Source: Branchinecta lynchi (lineage: Eukaryota; Arthropoda; Branchiopoda; Anostraca; Branchinectidae). From it: a stretch of DNA of 64,000 bases. The stretch covers positions 7,254,001 through 7,318,000 of the forward strand of contig JAKZAP010000005.1 of assembly GCA_023053575.1 (NCBI GenBank), in the 5' to 3' direction. Under the pieces are notes generated by a model. That model had not been told where the DNA came from, did no database searches, and saw nothing but the letters and a program-made list of their open reading frames with translations. Positions 31,641 to 41,765 of this stretch are shown piece by piece (the first letter of the stretch is position 1; each line of letters opens with the position of its first letter). The translations under genes and the position numbers were made by a program.

Positions 31641-33293
31641 AGTTGTCCGTGGGTCGTAGTATCGTAAATGCCCTACCGGCGATACTTGGCGGTCTAGATA
31701 GAATAATGTATATGGATAGAAAGATTAGAAAGGCTGAACAGTGGAACAGGTATTAAATTAATAAGGGTACTGAAGCCCTACCAGAACTGAGAGAGAGATA
31801 CTGACTGACTTGGAACAATGTAAAGGCTCTTATGGGTCTGGACTTACTACAGTTACCCCAAGTAGAGACACAAAGAAAACACTGACATACAGTAGAGGTA
31901 TGCTTATGTGAACACCTCTCTAGATTTTTCCCATACCTTGTCTTTGTTTCTGGCTTCTAAAACAGCCAAAGAGAAAGGAAAAATAAAAAACTTTATATCA
32001 TTGAACAGCTAACTGTTTCAGCAATCCTTCTGGCATTAAAGAACAACTAAAATATTTTTATTGAAATAAGTTTCCTATTTAAAAACTTCTCTTTCTTCCT
32101 TTTGTTGGTTCGGATTCATCATTAGCGAAGGAAATAGCTTCGGATAGAGCCACCTGTCGGTTCGGACTCGCTACTCTCACAGTGAAATTACGCGCCGCTG
32201 TCTCGGCCAGATGTCATGCAATTCGCGGTGGCTAATGGTTTTTTATTGCGTTATGTTTTTTTTGTGTATCTGTGTGTGATTAATTAGTTTTACGTAACTG
32301 TGTGAATGAACACAATTAGCTTTGTCAGTTGGGGAAGAGCAGCGGTCAAGGTACTGACTAGTTTCGTATTTTTATTTACATTCGTGTCCGTTGTTACGGG
32401 ACGTTTCTTGCGTAAACAAAATTCTTGCGAATGGGTTCACACTAACGCGAATGTTGGGGGACGTTTTCGCGTGGCTGGCTCTGGTCCCGTCGCCCTCGCG
32501 CCCTCCGTCGAGCTTGACGGACATTTTCGAGTGGATGCCGCTGGGATGTCGTCAATCAATCTTGTCATTTTCGCGGTGAACGGAATGAACGGGCAATCCA
32601 GCTCGACGGATGCCTCCAGTTCAACACCGCTCCGAGGGCATCGTTTAGCTGAACAGGGATATTGTTTAGACCTTCCACTCATATGCTTGCATCCAGCTAA
32701 ATGGGTATTTTTGCGTGGACGGAGCCCATCTTCCTCAGCCGTTCAAGGCCCTATCCGTTTTCTCATTTTCGCGTGCACGAGATCACCCGTTCAGCTGTAC
32801 AGCCATCCACGCGAAAACGTTCCCCTTGTTACATTGTCCCGTTTTTAGTTGTTTTTTTCTTTGTCAGCCCATTTTTTCGAGTTTATAACTCCTGTTCACA
32901 ATCACACGGAAACCCCATTCACGTCACGGGGAACGTAGCGGGAGGTGGCGGGAGGCACCTGCCGTTCGCTCTCGTTCGGTCTGCTTGATCTAGCCTAGCG
33001 CACCTGTTGACAAAAATGCGCTTAATTTCGGAACGCTAGATGCCGTTTTTCGGACTGTCTGGATCTTATAAGAAGAATCAGAGTAAAACAAAGCCAAAAA
33101 GATTGAAACTTGTGATGAAATCTGGTTAATCTAGATGTAAATTCAGCGTTTCTGATAAGTAGAAAGCCCAAAAAGTTGCCTGGTATGGTTTAATTGTTTT
33201 CTTTGGCGAAATCCGATGTCAACAAACGTTCACATAAGCATACCTCTACTGTACCAGATCGAGTCAGCATATAGCAAGTATGTTTGTGCTTTT

Positions 33294-33471
33294 ATTCAAA
33301 CAATGTTTGCAACGGATACGTCAGCTATGATTTTTCATCAGCGATATTTCGGCCCTTCCCCGAAGTTGAACCAGAAGATTGACAGCCTGACGAGGACCCT
33401 TGCCAAGAAGGGCCGAAATATCGCTGATGAAAAATCATAGCTGACGTATCCGTTGCAAACATTGTTTGAAT
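33294..33471. mobile_element. Foldback MITE with a perfect 62-bp hairpin
   Basis: Positions 33294-33355 and 33410-33471 are exact inverted repeats of 62 bp around a 54-bp loop. The right arm continues TAAATGTTTCAAAGTCAGCT and TGGGCTCAAAG to about 33504. Same family as 4811-5023. Confidence 0.9.
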
Positions 33472-34561
33472 AAATGTTTCAAAGTCAGCTTGGGCTCAAA
33501 GAATATTTATGTTTGTGCTTTTGAGGATCTGAGATATCTCTGACCAACTCGGTGCAGTCTAGTACACTAAGCCCTTCTTTGATACCCATGCTCAAATGGT
33601 GTGGCATCAGTGTAGCCAATTGGTGCACGTTCGCGCCATTCTGGCACCATTTGGGTATTGTTTTAGGCGGCTGCACTTTAAATTTGTAATGGAGCATTTG
33701 TGCACATTCCAGCACATTCCCCTAAATCTCTGCATCAATTTGTAGATATTTCACAAGATAATATCACTTAGATTTTAAATTTTAATATTGAGGGTTGCAG
33801 CAGGGTTGCGGGGGGCAATTGTCACAAGTTTTGCTAGGGGGGTGAGATGAGGGGTAACTACTGCAAAATATACTACTTTTAAAGTATTAAAATATTTTAA
33901 AATACAGTAAGTTGAAGAGTAAATAGTGCGAGGGTTTCTTCAACAGCTGTATGGCAGTAGAGCCCTGTAGAAGAAGTGTCAAGATTACAGCCGATTGGTT
34001 GTCTATCATTGTCATTGTGACATCAAATTTGATGCACTGCAGAGCAGTAGCGGGTAATCGACCAGTCATACACAAATCCTAAATTTTTGGGCATGGTGCC
34101 CCAAAGTCTGGGCATGCCCGGACTCATGTGCATGGTGCCCATACGTTGGTTATTTAATTAATAAGCCCTTATTATGTACTGACTGACTTGGTATTAATGA
34201 ACAATGCAAAGGCTGTCTCCTTTTATGGGTCTGGACTTACTTCAGTTACCCCAAGTAGAGACCCAAAGAAAACATCTACAGACCAAAACGTATCCAGAGA
34301 GGTATCTCTGACCAAATCGAGGCAGTCTCCAGGGGGAGCTCCATCCAAACGACCTACGCTCTTGGCATGGGGCGAAATTCAAAATTCTCGTTTGTGAGCC
34401 AGGCGCCGGTGATGGGAAGATGCCATTTTTTCTTATAAGCTTATAAGCAAAAAAAAATGGGGATGTGAACTGGTTAGATGAATTTACCTTCGGGCGGGAT
34501 CACTGTTCCTATGGCCAGCTTCTACCAGACTATTGTAGTGGTTTGCAAACTCTGTTCACAA

Positions 34562-34637
34562 GCCCCTTGGTAGCTCAGTGGTAGAGTGACTGCCTTGTAA
34601 GCAGAGGGTCCTGGGTTCAAATCCCGGCTGAGGAGCA
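34562..34637 (+). tRNA. tRNA-Thr(TGT)-like gene, copy 2
   Basis: Identical to 26793-26868, including A box, B box, TGT anticodon and trailing T5. The same reservations about the acceptor helix apply. Confidence 0.65.
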
Positions 34638-35099
34638 TTTTTGTCTATCAGTTCACTACTTACAAATATTTTAAAATACTGCAATTTGAAGAGTAAATAG
34701 TGTGAGGGGTCCTTCAACAGCTATATCGCAGTAGAGCCCTGTAGAAGAAATGTTGAGATAACAGCAGATTGGTTGTCTACCATTCTGATGTCAGATTCGA
34801 CGCGCTGCAGAGCAGTAGCTGGGAATCCACCAGTCATGCACAAATCCTCAATTTTTGGGGATAGTGCCCCAAAGTCTGGGCATACCCGGACTTATGGGCA
34901 TGGTGCCCATACGTTGGGGTACCATGCCCTGTGAAATTTGGTTAAACTGAGACTGGCTAGCCTAATAGGGTTGTCTTCCTGTCCTAGATCAAAAGATACC
35001 TTATTTCACTTTCTATCCAACCTCATTTTCCAGTTTTCAAAATGTTCAAGCACTTCCAAGATACATAGAGTTTTGTAGAGACATAACTCTTGTTATTCA

Positions 35100-35243
35100 A
35101 AACAGTCGTTTTTCCTGCAAAAACAGTAATTTTTTTCTGCAAAAAACGTCAGTAGAAATGACCAGCCAGTCGGTAAATACCTTTACCTTGCCCCCCCCCC
35201 CCCCCCCAAGAAAAAAACACATTTTGGCTAGTAACGCCTCTGC
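35100..35243 (+). repeat. Repeat V, copy in duplicated segment 2
   Basis: Same as 27335-27475, with a poly-C tract of about 17 instead of 15. Confidence 0.75.
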
Positions 35244-35879
35244 CAGTTCCTACCTGTAGACAACTCTCTCCAAATCTCTTTACCTTGTTTAAATCAACAA
35301 ACGGAAGGAGAAGTTTCAAAATTCCAAGGCCTTCTGTAAACACAACTTTTTTAATTGACTGTGGTGCAAAAAAGTTGCCGAAACGGGTAGCTGTTGACTG
35401 ATACCAAGTTGGCTATTTTCCCATTCTGTTTGAATGTTAGTGGTAAGCAAGCAACAGAGGCAAGGTATGGACAAATAAGAAAGAGTTATTCAAATAAGCA
35501 CACCTCTGCTGTACTGTAGGCTATGTGTGCTATGCCCTTGCTCCAGGGCACTGTGCCCCAGTTTGTGAGGCCTGTGCTCATTTGTTCAGGCAAGTTCTAA
35601 CGCTGGAGTGCACTGTGCCAGAATTGAGGATTTTAGTGTGACTGATAAGTGTGCATTTCAGCATGGTTATAAAAAATTAGTTTACTATACTAGGTGATTC
35701 AAGTCATCACAGTCCCACGGATTACTTGTATAACTTCTTTTTATTCAGCCTAGTTGCATTCCTTAATTCCGTTGACATTTTATTTAGTGGTTTAGGGTAT
35801 CCAGCATTAGGTGTAGCCTAACTGGTTGGATATATGGTAAGGGCTATTCAAAGTGTGGGTACATTCTGTGTGCAGTAAA

Positions 35880-36210
35880 AGCCGCGTTCGATTCAAAAAC
35901 AGTTATCCATTGTTGTTGACGACCAGTCCTAGATGCCATGGCGTAGTGCTCTTGTTGTTTTGTTTAAAAGCTGTAGTCGTAGTTCTACAAAGTCGGATAA
36001 TATCCGAAATTCCTGACGGAAGTTTTTTTTCGTTCTAGGATTCCCCTCAAAGTTCTAGCGATGATAAAAATCGTGTGTCTATTGTCGTTCGATTCGCTCA
36101 ACAAAAAATGAAATTTTCGTTGAGAATTACGTCGTTATCCATGAAGAAAACGACTATAGACGATTTTAGGATAACGTAGGTGGATCACTGTTGGTGAATC
36201 GAACACGGCT
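35880..36210. mobile_element. TIR MITE, AGCCGYGTTCGATTCA ends, copy 2
   Basis: The 331-bp partner of 28112-28442, with only a few substitutions. Confidence 0.7.
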
Positions 36211-36580
36211 ATTGCCTATGTACCATTGACAGAATTCCGGTTAACATGCGGAGTCCTTTTTTCGGGAACGTGAAAACCACACATAGACAAGCAGATAATT
36301 ATTTTCTTGTCAACCTTCCATTTAAGTTTGATATTAAAAAAAACTTTTCAGAGATCATTTGCATATCCAAAATATTTAAGTTACTTCTGTTGTTGGACTA
36401 GTGTTACCTCTTCGAAAAAAAGGTCAGCCCTACATGCATGGCATGGTTGTTTACTCGGACAGTGGTTTGGGGGAAATCATATTGACCCAGCTTGGTAATT
36501 GAGGCTCCTCACCTGAAACAGCACTACCAGAGCCAGAGCAAAGTCTCCTGAAAGCTCCTTAAATTTTGTATATCTTTCAG

Positions 36581-36705
36581 TGTCAGATCAGGACCAAAGT
36601 AATGAAAACGCAGCACCAAGTCTGATAGAAGAAAGATACTTCAGAGCTGTTGCTTTAGCTCAGGAGATACTTCTCGAAATTCGAAAAGACTCCAGCTCTT
36701 ACCAG
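36581..36705 (+). CDS. Exon A of unidentified host gene (copy 2)
   Basis: Same borders, phase and 41-residue translation as 28813-28937. Intactness in both copies fits two alleles or a young duplication. Confidence 0.6.
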
Positions 36706-37313
36706 GTAGGCCACTAGTTATAGGCTACTAGTTACCACTGATGATGTTGTGCCTCGAAGGTTTAAGACTAGCTTTCTCTGATAATTTACTTGCTTGACTG
36801 GGGAGGCCATGATTCAAGTCAGCAAGGCTTTATGGATTATTAATTTATTTTGTAACTTCCGAATGGCAAGAAAACAAGAAAGATATACTTCCGCTGTGGT
36901 GCTTGGGGATAACTCTACGTCTTAACGCTCATTTTATAGAATCACATTTTTCAGCTTTGTCTCTGGGAGACTTGCTTGATCAAGGGATTGTGAGACAGAT
37001 CTGCAGGCTTCATACTAGTATTATTCTCTACAGAAATCCTATAACTGAATTGAGCAACAACTTGGCAATCTATTATATAACAACACAGACAGGGCTAAAT
37101 GAAAAGAATGCTGCTTGAGGTCAAACAAGACTGGTAGGAATGCTAACAGTAGAATAGAATGCTAACAGATAGACAGTCGTTTCTGGCTACCTTGCGTATA
37201 AACTAGTAGCATAGTTATTTATAGAACCGGTGGAAAGAAAGTCTAATGAAAAAATACCCATTCAGGCAAAATCTTACTGTCGTGCTCCCTACAGTCAGTT
37301 GTGTACCTTGCAG

Positions 37314-37379
37314 AAGAGCCAGGAAGCATTAACTCCTTCTGAAAGAAAGAAAATTAATATTTCGTATTGTACACTCATG
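37314..37379 (+). CDS. Possible small exon B (copy 2)
   Basis: Identical to 29546-29611. Good acceptor, weak donor. Confidence 0.3.
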
Positions 37380-37446
37380 GTATAAACGGAAATTAACGTC
37401 TATCGGACTTAAAACGCAAATTTTTTAGTTTTCGTTTTTTTTCCAG

Positions 37447-37572
37447 TGTCTCTTACGAGGATGTTTTTTCACTGCACCACATGCCCAGTCTGGTTGTACA
37501 TCTGTCGCCAGTCTATTTGAGAATGATCACTACAAAAAGTTCGCTTGTGCATCGTCAAGATTGAAGATACAG
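37447..37572 (+). CDS. Exon C of unidentified host gene (copy 2)
   Basis: Identical to 29679-29804, with the same strong acceptor and CAG/GTAAGT donor. The frame is uncertain as described there. Confidence 0.5.
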
Positions 37573-38111
37573 GTAAGTACCGGGTTTGCTGTTTACGAGT
37601 CAGAAATAATCTGGAGCAGTTGGACGAAACTTGAAAGATGCTAAGGTCATGGTCAAGGCCATGACGATGTGTTTTTGCTCCTGGTCCGATTCAACCTCAA
37701 TAAGGGACTGGGGGGGGGGGGGGGGCTCAACTTTTGGTCAAAGATACACAAAATAAATCCTCTTACGGTAAGATACAAACCGAGAAAGAACAAACGGTTT
37801 GCGTGACAGACATTATGGATAGGACAATCTGTGAGTGAGGCAGAACAAAAAACGATTAACCAGTTTTAGTTAACTTCTATAACCATCCCTTCTTGCAAGC
37901 GGAGTCCAGGAGGTACCAGATGTTTCCCAGAAATGGTCAGGTTAGCGTGAAACTTCGTGCTGTTACGGTAGATAGGCCTACTCTAAGATGATCGATTTGT
38001 GTGTTCTGACGGATTAGATTAGATGGGGTGTGTTGGCGGGAGGGGCAGAAATGTTTTGACACGGGTAGGGATCTAACGAGTTAACCGACTTGGAAAGTAG
38101 AAAACACATAC

Positions 38112-38523
38112 GGCGTATTTCTCGCCGTTCCAGAGGACTCCTGGGGGGATCGAAGGGAACGGCGAGAATAGAGGGAGTCACTCCACGCGGACTCCGCGTA
38201 CAGAAACAGCGAGAACGCGGGAATGATTCCAAAATGGATTTTGTTTGAAACAAAAATATGCAGTTGACGAAATTAGTCTAGATACACTTTATTTTTGGTT
38301 TTGTTTCATTCTGATTGTTTTTATTTAATTTTATATTGCACCAAAACCAGCAAAAATAGGTTTTCCTTCGAATCCGAAAGGGAGTCCTTTTTGATGATGG
38401 TGGTGATAATCGGAGCATTCCCCCTCCGCGGGGACTCGCGAGATACGGAAAGTGAGTCCACGGGACAAACAAAAACGATGTGACTCCTCAAGTGGAGTCC
38501 TCGTGGAACAGCGAGAATACGCC
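38112..38523. mobile_element. TIR MITE, GGCGTATTCTCGCYGTTCC ends, copy 2
   Basis: Partner of 30346-30756. It differs by an extra T in the left TIR (GGCGTATTTCTCGCC) and small indels. Confidence 0.75.
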
Positions 38524-39029
38524 TATATCCCATGTAGTGCGTTGGAAGGGGGGGGGGGGGGGGGGGGGCAGAAATGTTTGGCACACGTAGGTACCTAACA
38601 AGTGAACCAACTTAGAAGGTAGAAACCTCGCATGCCCTGGGTGATCTTTTTTGGATCTAGGCTGGATCCGACCTCCATTCGGGGGTAGTGCAAGGGGGCG
38701 CTATTGGACGTTTCCCGGAAATCCTCATGCTCGAGTGATCGGTTGTGACAGAAGATTTCCTGGATGGAACCATTCATGAAGGAGTAGGAGGGGGTTCCGG
38801 TCTTTTCCTGAGATTCTCCGACTAGAGTGAAACCTGATGGTTGGTAGGGATGTCCCGACATATTTGGTTTCACGTGTAGAGACCAAATCCGTGTGACGAC
38901 TTCTCCGAAAGTTTACGGTAGCTACATCCTTAACATGTAAACTAAATAATAGAAATCACCAAATGTTCGCGTGTGATCAGTGGTCATGTCAAACCAGTTT
39001 TGTCTTGTGCTTAAATATTTCCTTCACAG

Positions 39030-39126
39030 ACATCGTCATTTCTGATTTTGCAGCCGCTGATAGTAGTGCAGAACAAGAATTTGATCAGCCTGTGCCCTTT
39101 GGAGAGTGCTGGCCATTTAGACCAAG
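39030..39126 (+). CDS. Exon D of unidentified host gene (copy 2, complete)
   Basis: The 97-nt exon has acceptor TTCCTTCACAG and donor AAG/GTACTT. The best frame needs one base from the preceding exon and two shared with the next, and gives 31 residues (IVISDFAAADSSAEQEFDQP, then VPFGECWPFRP). Phase 0, predicted if exon C joins directly, is also open, so either an exon between C and D is missing or the frame choice is wrong. It leads into exon E after a 43-nt intron. Confidence 0.5.
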
Positions 39127-39169
39127 GTACTTCTCGGTCAGTTTCATTCTAACAGTTTGTCTTTTTCAG

Positions 39170-39272
39170 TCGGCCAACTATCCGTATCTTACATTCAGAC
39201 GCAGTAGTGAAACTTGGGGGACCCATCTGCTGTCGCCTCTTGTCAGATAAAGATTGGACTTGGTGTCAGTGA
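39170..39272 (+). CDS. Possible terminal exon E of unidentified host gene
   Basis: After the acceptor TTTGTCTTTTTCAG the frame continuing from exon D is open for about 33 codons (RPTIRILHSDAVVKLGGPIC, then CRLLSDKDWTWCQ) and stops at TGA 39270-39272. The 43-nt intron before it is very short. An alternative is read-through of that intron in the exon D frame, which is also open to 39250. No protein family is recognised and no clear poly(A) signal follows closely. Confidence 0.4.
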
Positions 39273-39559
39273 AAGTTTTATCGGTGTTAAGTGCGTGAAC
39301 GACATTCTCTCAAAGTGCAATGAGCAAGAACGGCTATTCTTCCTTACATGACAAAGTCATAAAACTACAAAACCATTCGTGAACCCTTACAGTGAGACAC
39401 CAAGACTTCGGATCATTGCAAGTCTATAAGTTTCGCAGCGCAATGTTATCAAGAATGTGTTTAACGGAATTTGTTTCCGTGGTAACTGGAGTGGACTTGT
39501 TGACCATGTGCGTAAAGGTAACTCAAGGAAGAAGTTGCTACCATTGAAGGCAAAACTGG

Positions 39560-40070
39560 CATTAAAATAGTTGGGTTTTTGCAGATACCATGGTATCTGA
39601 TACCGCGGTCTAAAACCGTTTTTGTAGTTATCGTGGGATCTGATACCACGGTCAAAAGGCGTTTTTGCAGTTATCGTGGTATCTGATATTCAGATACCAC
39701 GGTCCGACCGTGGTAACTGATCGTGGTATCTGAAAAAGTCATCTCACTTTCATCAATTTTTGTCAAATTGGTGGGAAAGAAGTTTGGCACTTAGTGACGT
39801 GACTGAATATCAGTTTATCTTTTGGGATGACGCCGAAAAGCGCAATTTAGATGGATAGATAAATCTTTTTATTCCCCAAAAGCTTATCATGGCTCACGCC
39901 AAATTTGTTTGGTACAGTCATGGAAAAATCGGTAATTGTCGTTTTTGCAGCAACCGTATATCAGATACCACGGTAATTGCAAAAAGACTAATCGCAGATC
40001 GAGTTACCGTGGTAACAGATTCCATGGTATCTGCCAAAATGTAACTAATGCTACTGCGGTCTTTGCAGAT
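39560..40070. repeat. Palindrome cluster of GATACCACGGT / ACCGTGGTATC motifs
   Basis: GGTATCTGATACCACGGTC, TCGTGGTATCTG and their complements occur about a dozen times in 39580-39740 and 39950-40035, with a calm middle part. TTTTTGCAG or its complement precedes many of them. The two clusters partly mirror one another, which suggests a foldback element with palindromic subterminal motifs. Confidence 0.6.
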
Positions 40071-40510
40071 TTGAGTTGGTGTTGCAGCGGGCAGTTACTT
40101 TTTTTTTTTCTCGTAGTAGAAGATAGATAGAAAGATTAACGTATTGACTCCGCTATGTTGCGGGGAAGATGGCTAACGAGATATATGGACTGGCAGCGGG
40201 GCAAGCTACTGCAAAACAAACTAATAAATGTTCAGCACTGGTTCTAAGCGTCAGCCACTGGTGGCGTTTTCTAGCTCTTTTATAAACCGTTAGGATCTGA
40301 GTTTCGACTCAATTAACTTTTGGCTTGAGCGTAGTTACTGTCAAAGCAGGTAGTGTCCAGTTTCCTCGGATCGTCCAGTTTTATTTACTGTGTTAGGCTA
40401 GCCTGCGCAGTTTGGTGGAATTGTAGTTGATCGTAGTTGAACTTTAATCCATGCTCAAATTTACCGGAACTTACGAGATTACAAGATATATAGAATGTTG
40501 TCATGTTTAT
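40071..40510. other. Unassigned sequence, no feature seen
   Basis: No gene or recognisable repeat. A T10 tract lies near 40100. Confidence 0.35.
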
Positions 40511-40780
40511 TGGGATCCCAAAACGTAAGTGGAGGGATACTTATGACATCGCAAAAGTTGTCTGTCCGTCCATCTGTAAGCACGATAACTCTCGAAGGGA
40601 ATGAGATATTTTGATGAAACTTGGTGTTGGCCCGGAATCCGGTGAAAACTGGACACAAAACTTGTCGACCAGTTTTCGGCTATGGCGGTCCTACCCCTTT
40701 ATTCTCAAACGATTATAGCTCTGCGCACATGGCCGACAATCATGTGTTGATTCAGTGACGTAATCGAAGGTCGAAGGGGG

Positions 40781-41020
40781 TCTCTAAGGTTGTATGCAGA
40801 GGCGAAAGAGACATGGGGTGAATGTGTTTATTTTATAGCGGGTTTTGATAGAGAGGAATTGAAATTATTAATTAGTATGCGTGCTGATATTTTACCGCTG
40901 GGAGGTAGGAGGAGGTACACGGGTAGGCCTATTGGGAGAATTGGTCCTTACTTCTGCCCGATGTGTGGAGAGCGAGAGTGTGTCCGAATCTAATGTGTGA
41001 TTGCAGGAAATTGTAGTAGG
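40781..41020 (+). pseudogene. LINE ORF2 C-terminal fragment
   Basis: The translation (SLRLYAEAKETWGECVYF ... GPYFCPMCGE) aligns with residues about 785-840 of the ORF2 frame at 13981-16689, including the CPMC of the zinc motif. The reading frame then shifts, and LMCDCRKL, matching FMCDCGEL, follows in another frame up to about 41020. Both ends are truncated. It is a dead copy of the same or a close LINE family. Confidence 0.8.
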
Positions 41021-41475
41021 AATTGTAGGAATAAGTGAGGGGTTGTTCACTGAAAAAGGTGTACTTGTTAAGGGAGGAGTTGCTCACTGGAAAAAGATGT
41101 ACTGGATAAGTGAGGGGTTGCTCAGTGGGTGTACTAAAGTTGTTTGGGGAGGGGGTGGGGTGAGCCGGTCCCAGGTACTCGTGAACCAATCCCAGGTGCA
41201 CGCGAGGGGCTAGGAATTGGGTGTACCCGTTAAGGGAGTACTTAAGGGGTTAGACACTTGGTCGGGCCAAGCGAGAGGGTTGATTCATGGTGTACCAAAG
41301 AGGGAACTGCTAGGGTACGCGAGGGGCTACTCACTGAAATAAGGGTGAACTGGGTAAGTGAGGGGCTGCTCACTGAAAAAAGGTTACTTGGTAAGGGATG
41401 GGTTACTCACGAGAAAAAAGATGTACTGGATAAGTGAGGGGTTACTCAGTGGGTGTACTAAAGTTGCCCGTAAGC
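41021..41475 (+). repeat. Degenerate minisatellite (GTAAGTGAGGGGTTGCTCACTG)
   Basis: Units of roughly 50-55 bp containing AAGTGAGGGGTTGCTCA, CTGAAAAAAGG and TGTACTNGGTAAG recur about seven times in 41033-41135 and 41330-41470, with a more diverged middle part. It starts directly after the LINE fragment. Confidence 0.7.
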
Positions 41476-41689
41476 AAAGAACTTCAAAATGGTAACATTT
41501 TTGTTGTAGGCTACATATTCAAGCGGTTGATTATGGATAAATAGCAAAAATGTTAAAGGGGTCTAGCGAAGACTCGGAAATGTACAATATGTCAAATGTC
41601 AAGAAGTCTGATAAACACTAAAATTTTTGGGATCCCATCGAAGCCTTTGGTCTTGTTTACATTGTTTTATTAAGTGTTTTAAATATGTG

Positions 41690-41765
41690 TATTTTACTTT
41701 GTGTGTTTAATCATACTCCGCTGTTATGCAAAAAGCGGGTCACAAATAAATAAATATAAATATAC
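41690..41765 (+). mobile_element. 3' end of a LINE like the one at 53318-54075
   Basis: TACTCCGCTGTTATGCAAAAAGCGGG, split here as ACTCCGCT, loop, AGCGGG, is followed by an AAATAAATAAATATAAATAT tail. The same stem-loop plus tail (ACTCCGCT...AAGCGGG, AAATAAATATATAT) ends the element at 53318. Only the 3' part is visible here. Confidence 0.5.

Larger units (their letters stand above)
31577..39082 (+). repeat. Large duplicated segment, copy 2
   Basis: This is the near-identical partner of 23611-31305, starting in the last minisatellite unit. It continues through the exon D sequence at which copy 1 is cut, so the end of the duplication cannot be located. Notable differences from copy 1 are GCCCTCGCGCCCTC added near 32490, a poly-G of about 22 at 38548 against about 10 in copy 1, and a perfect hairpin at 33294-33471. 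Confidence 0.9.
40511..41660 (+). mobile_element. Family X element with an internal LINE fragment
   Basis: The left end TGGGATCCCAAAACGTAAGT, then TCTGTCCGTCC (40560) and CGATAACTCTCGAAGGGAAT and the start of a core repeat (CCCGGAATCCGGTGAAAACT). After about 40690 the core is replaced by other sequence, including a LINE ORF2 fragment and a minisatellite. The right end TTTTGGGATCCCATCGAAGC and CTTTGGTCTTGTTTA is at 41624-41658. Confidence 0.6.
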
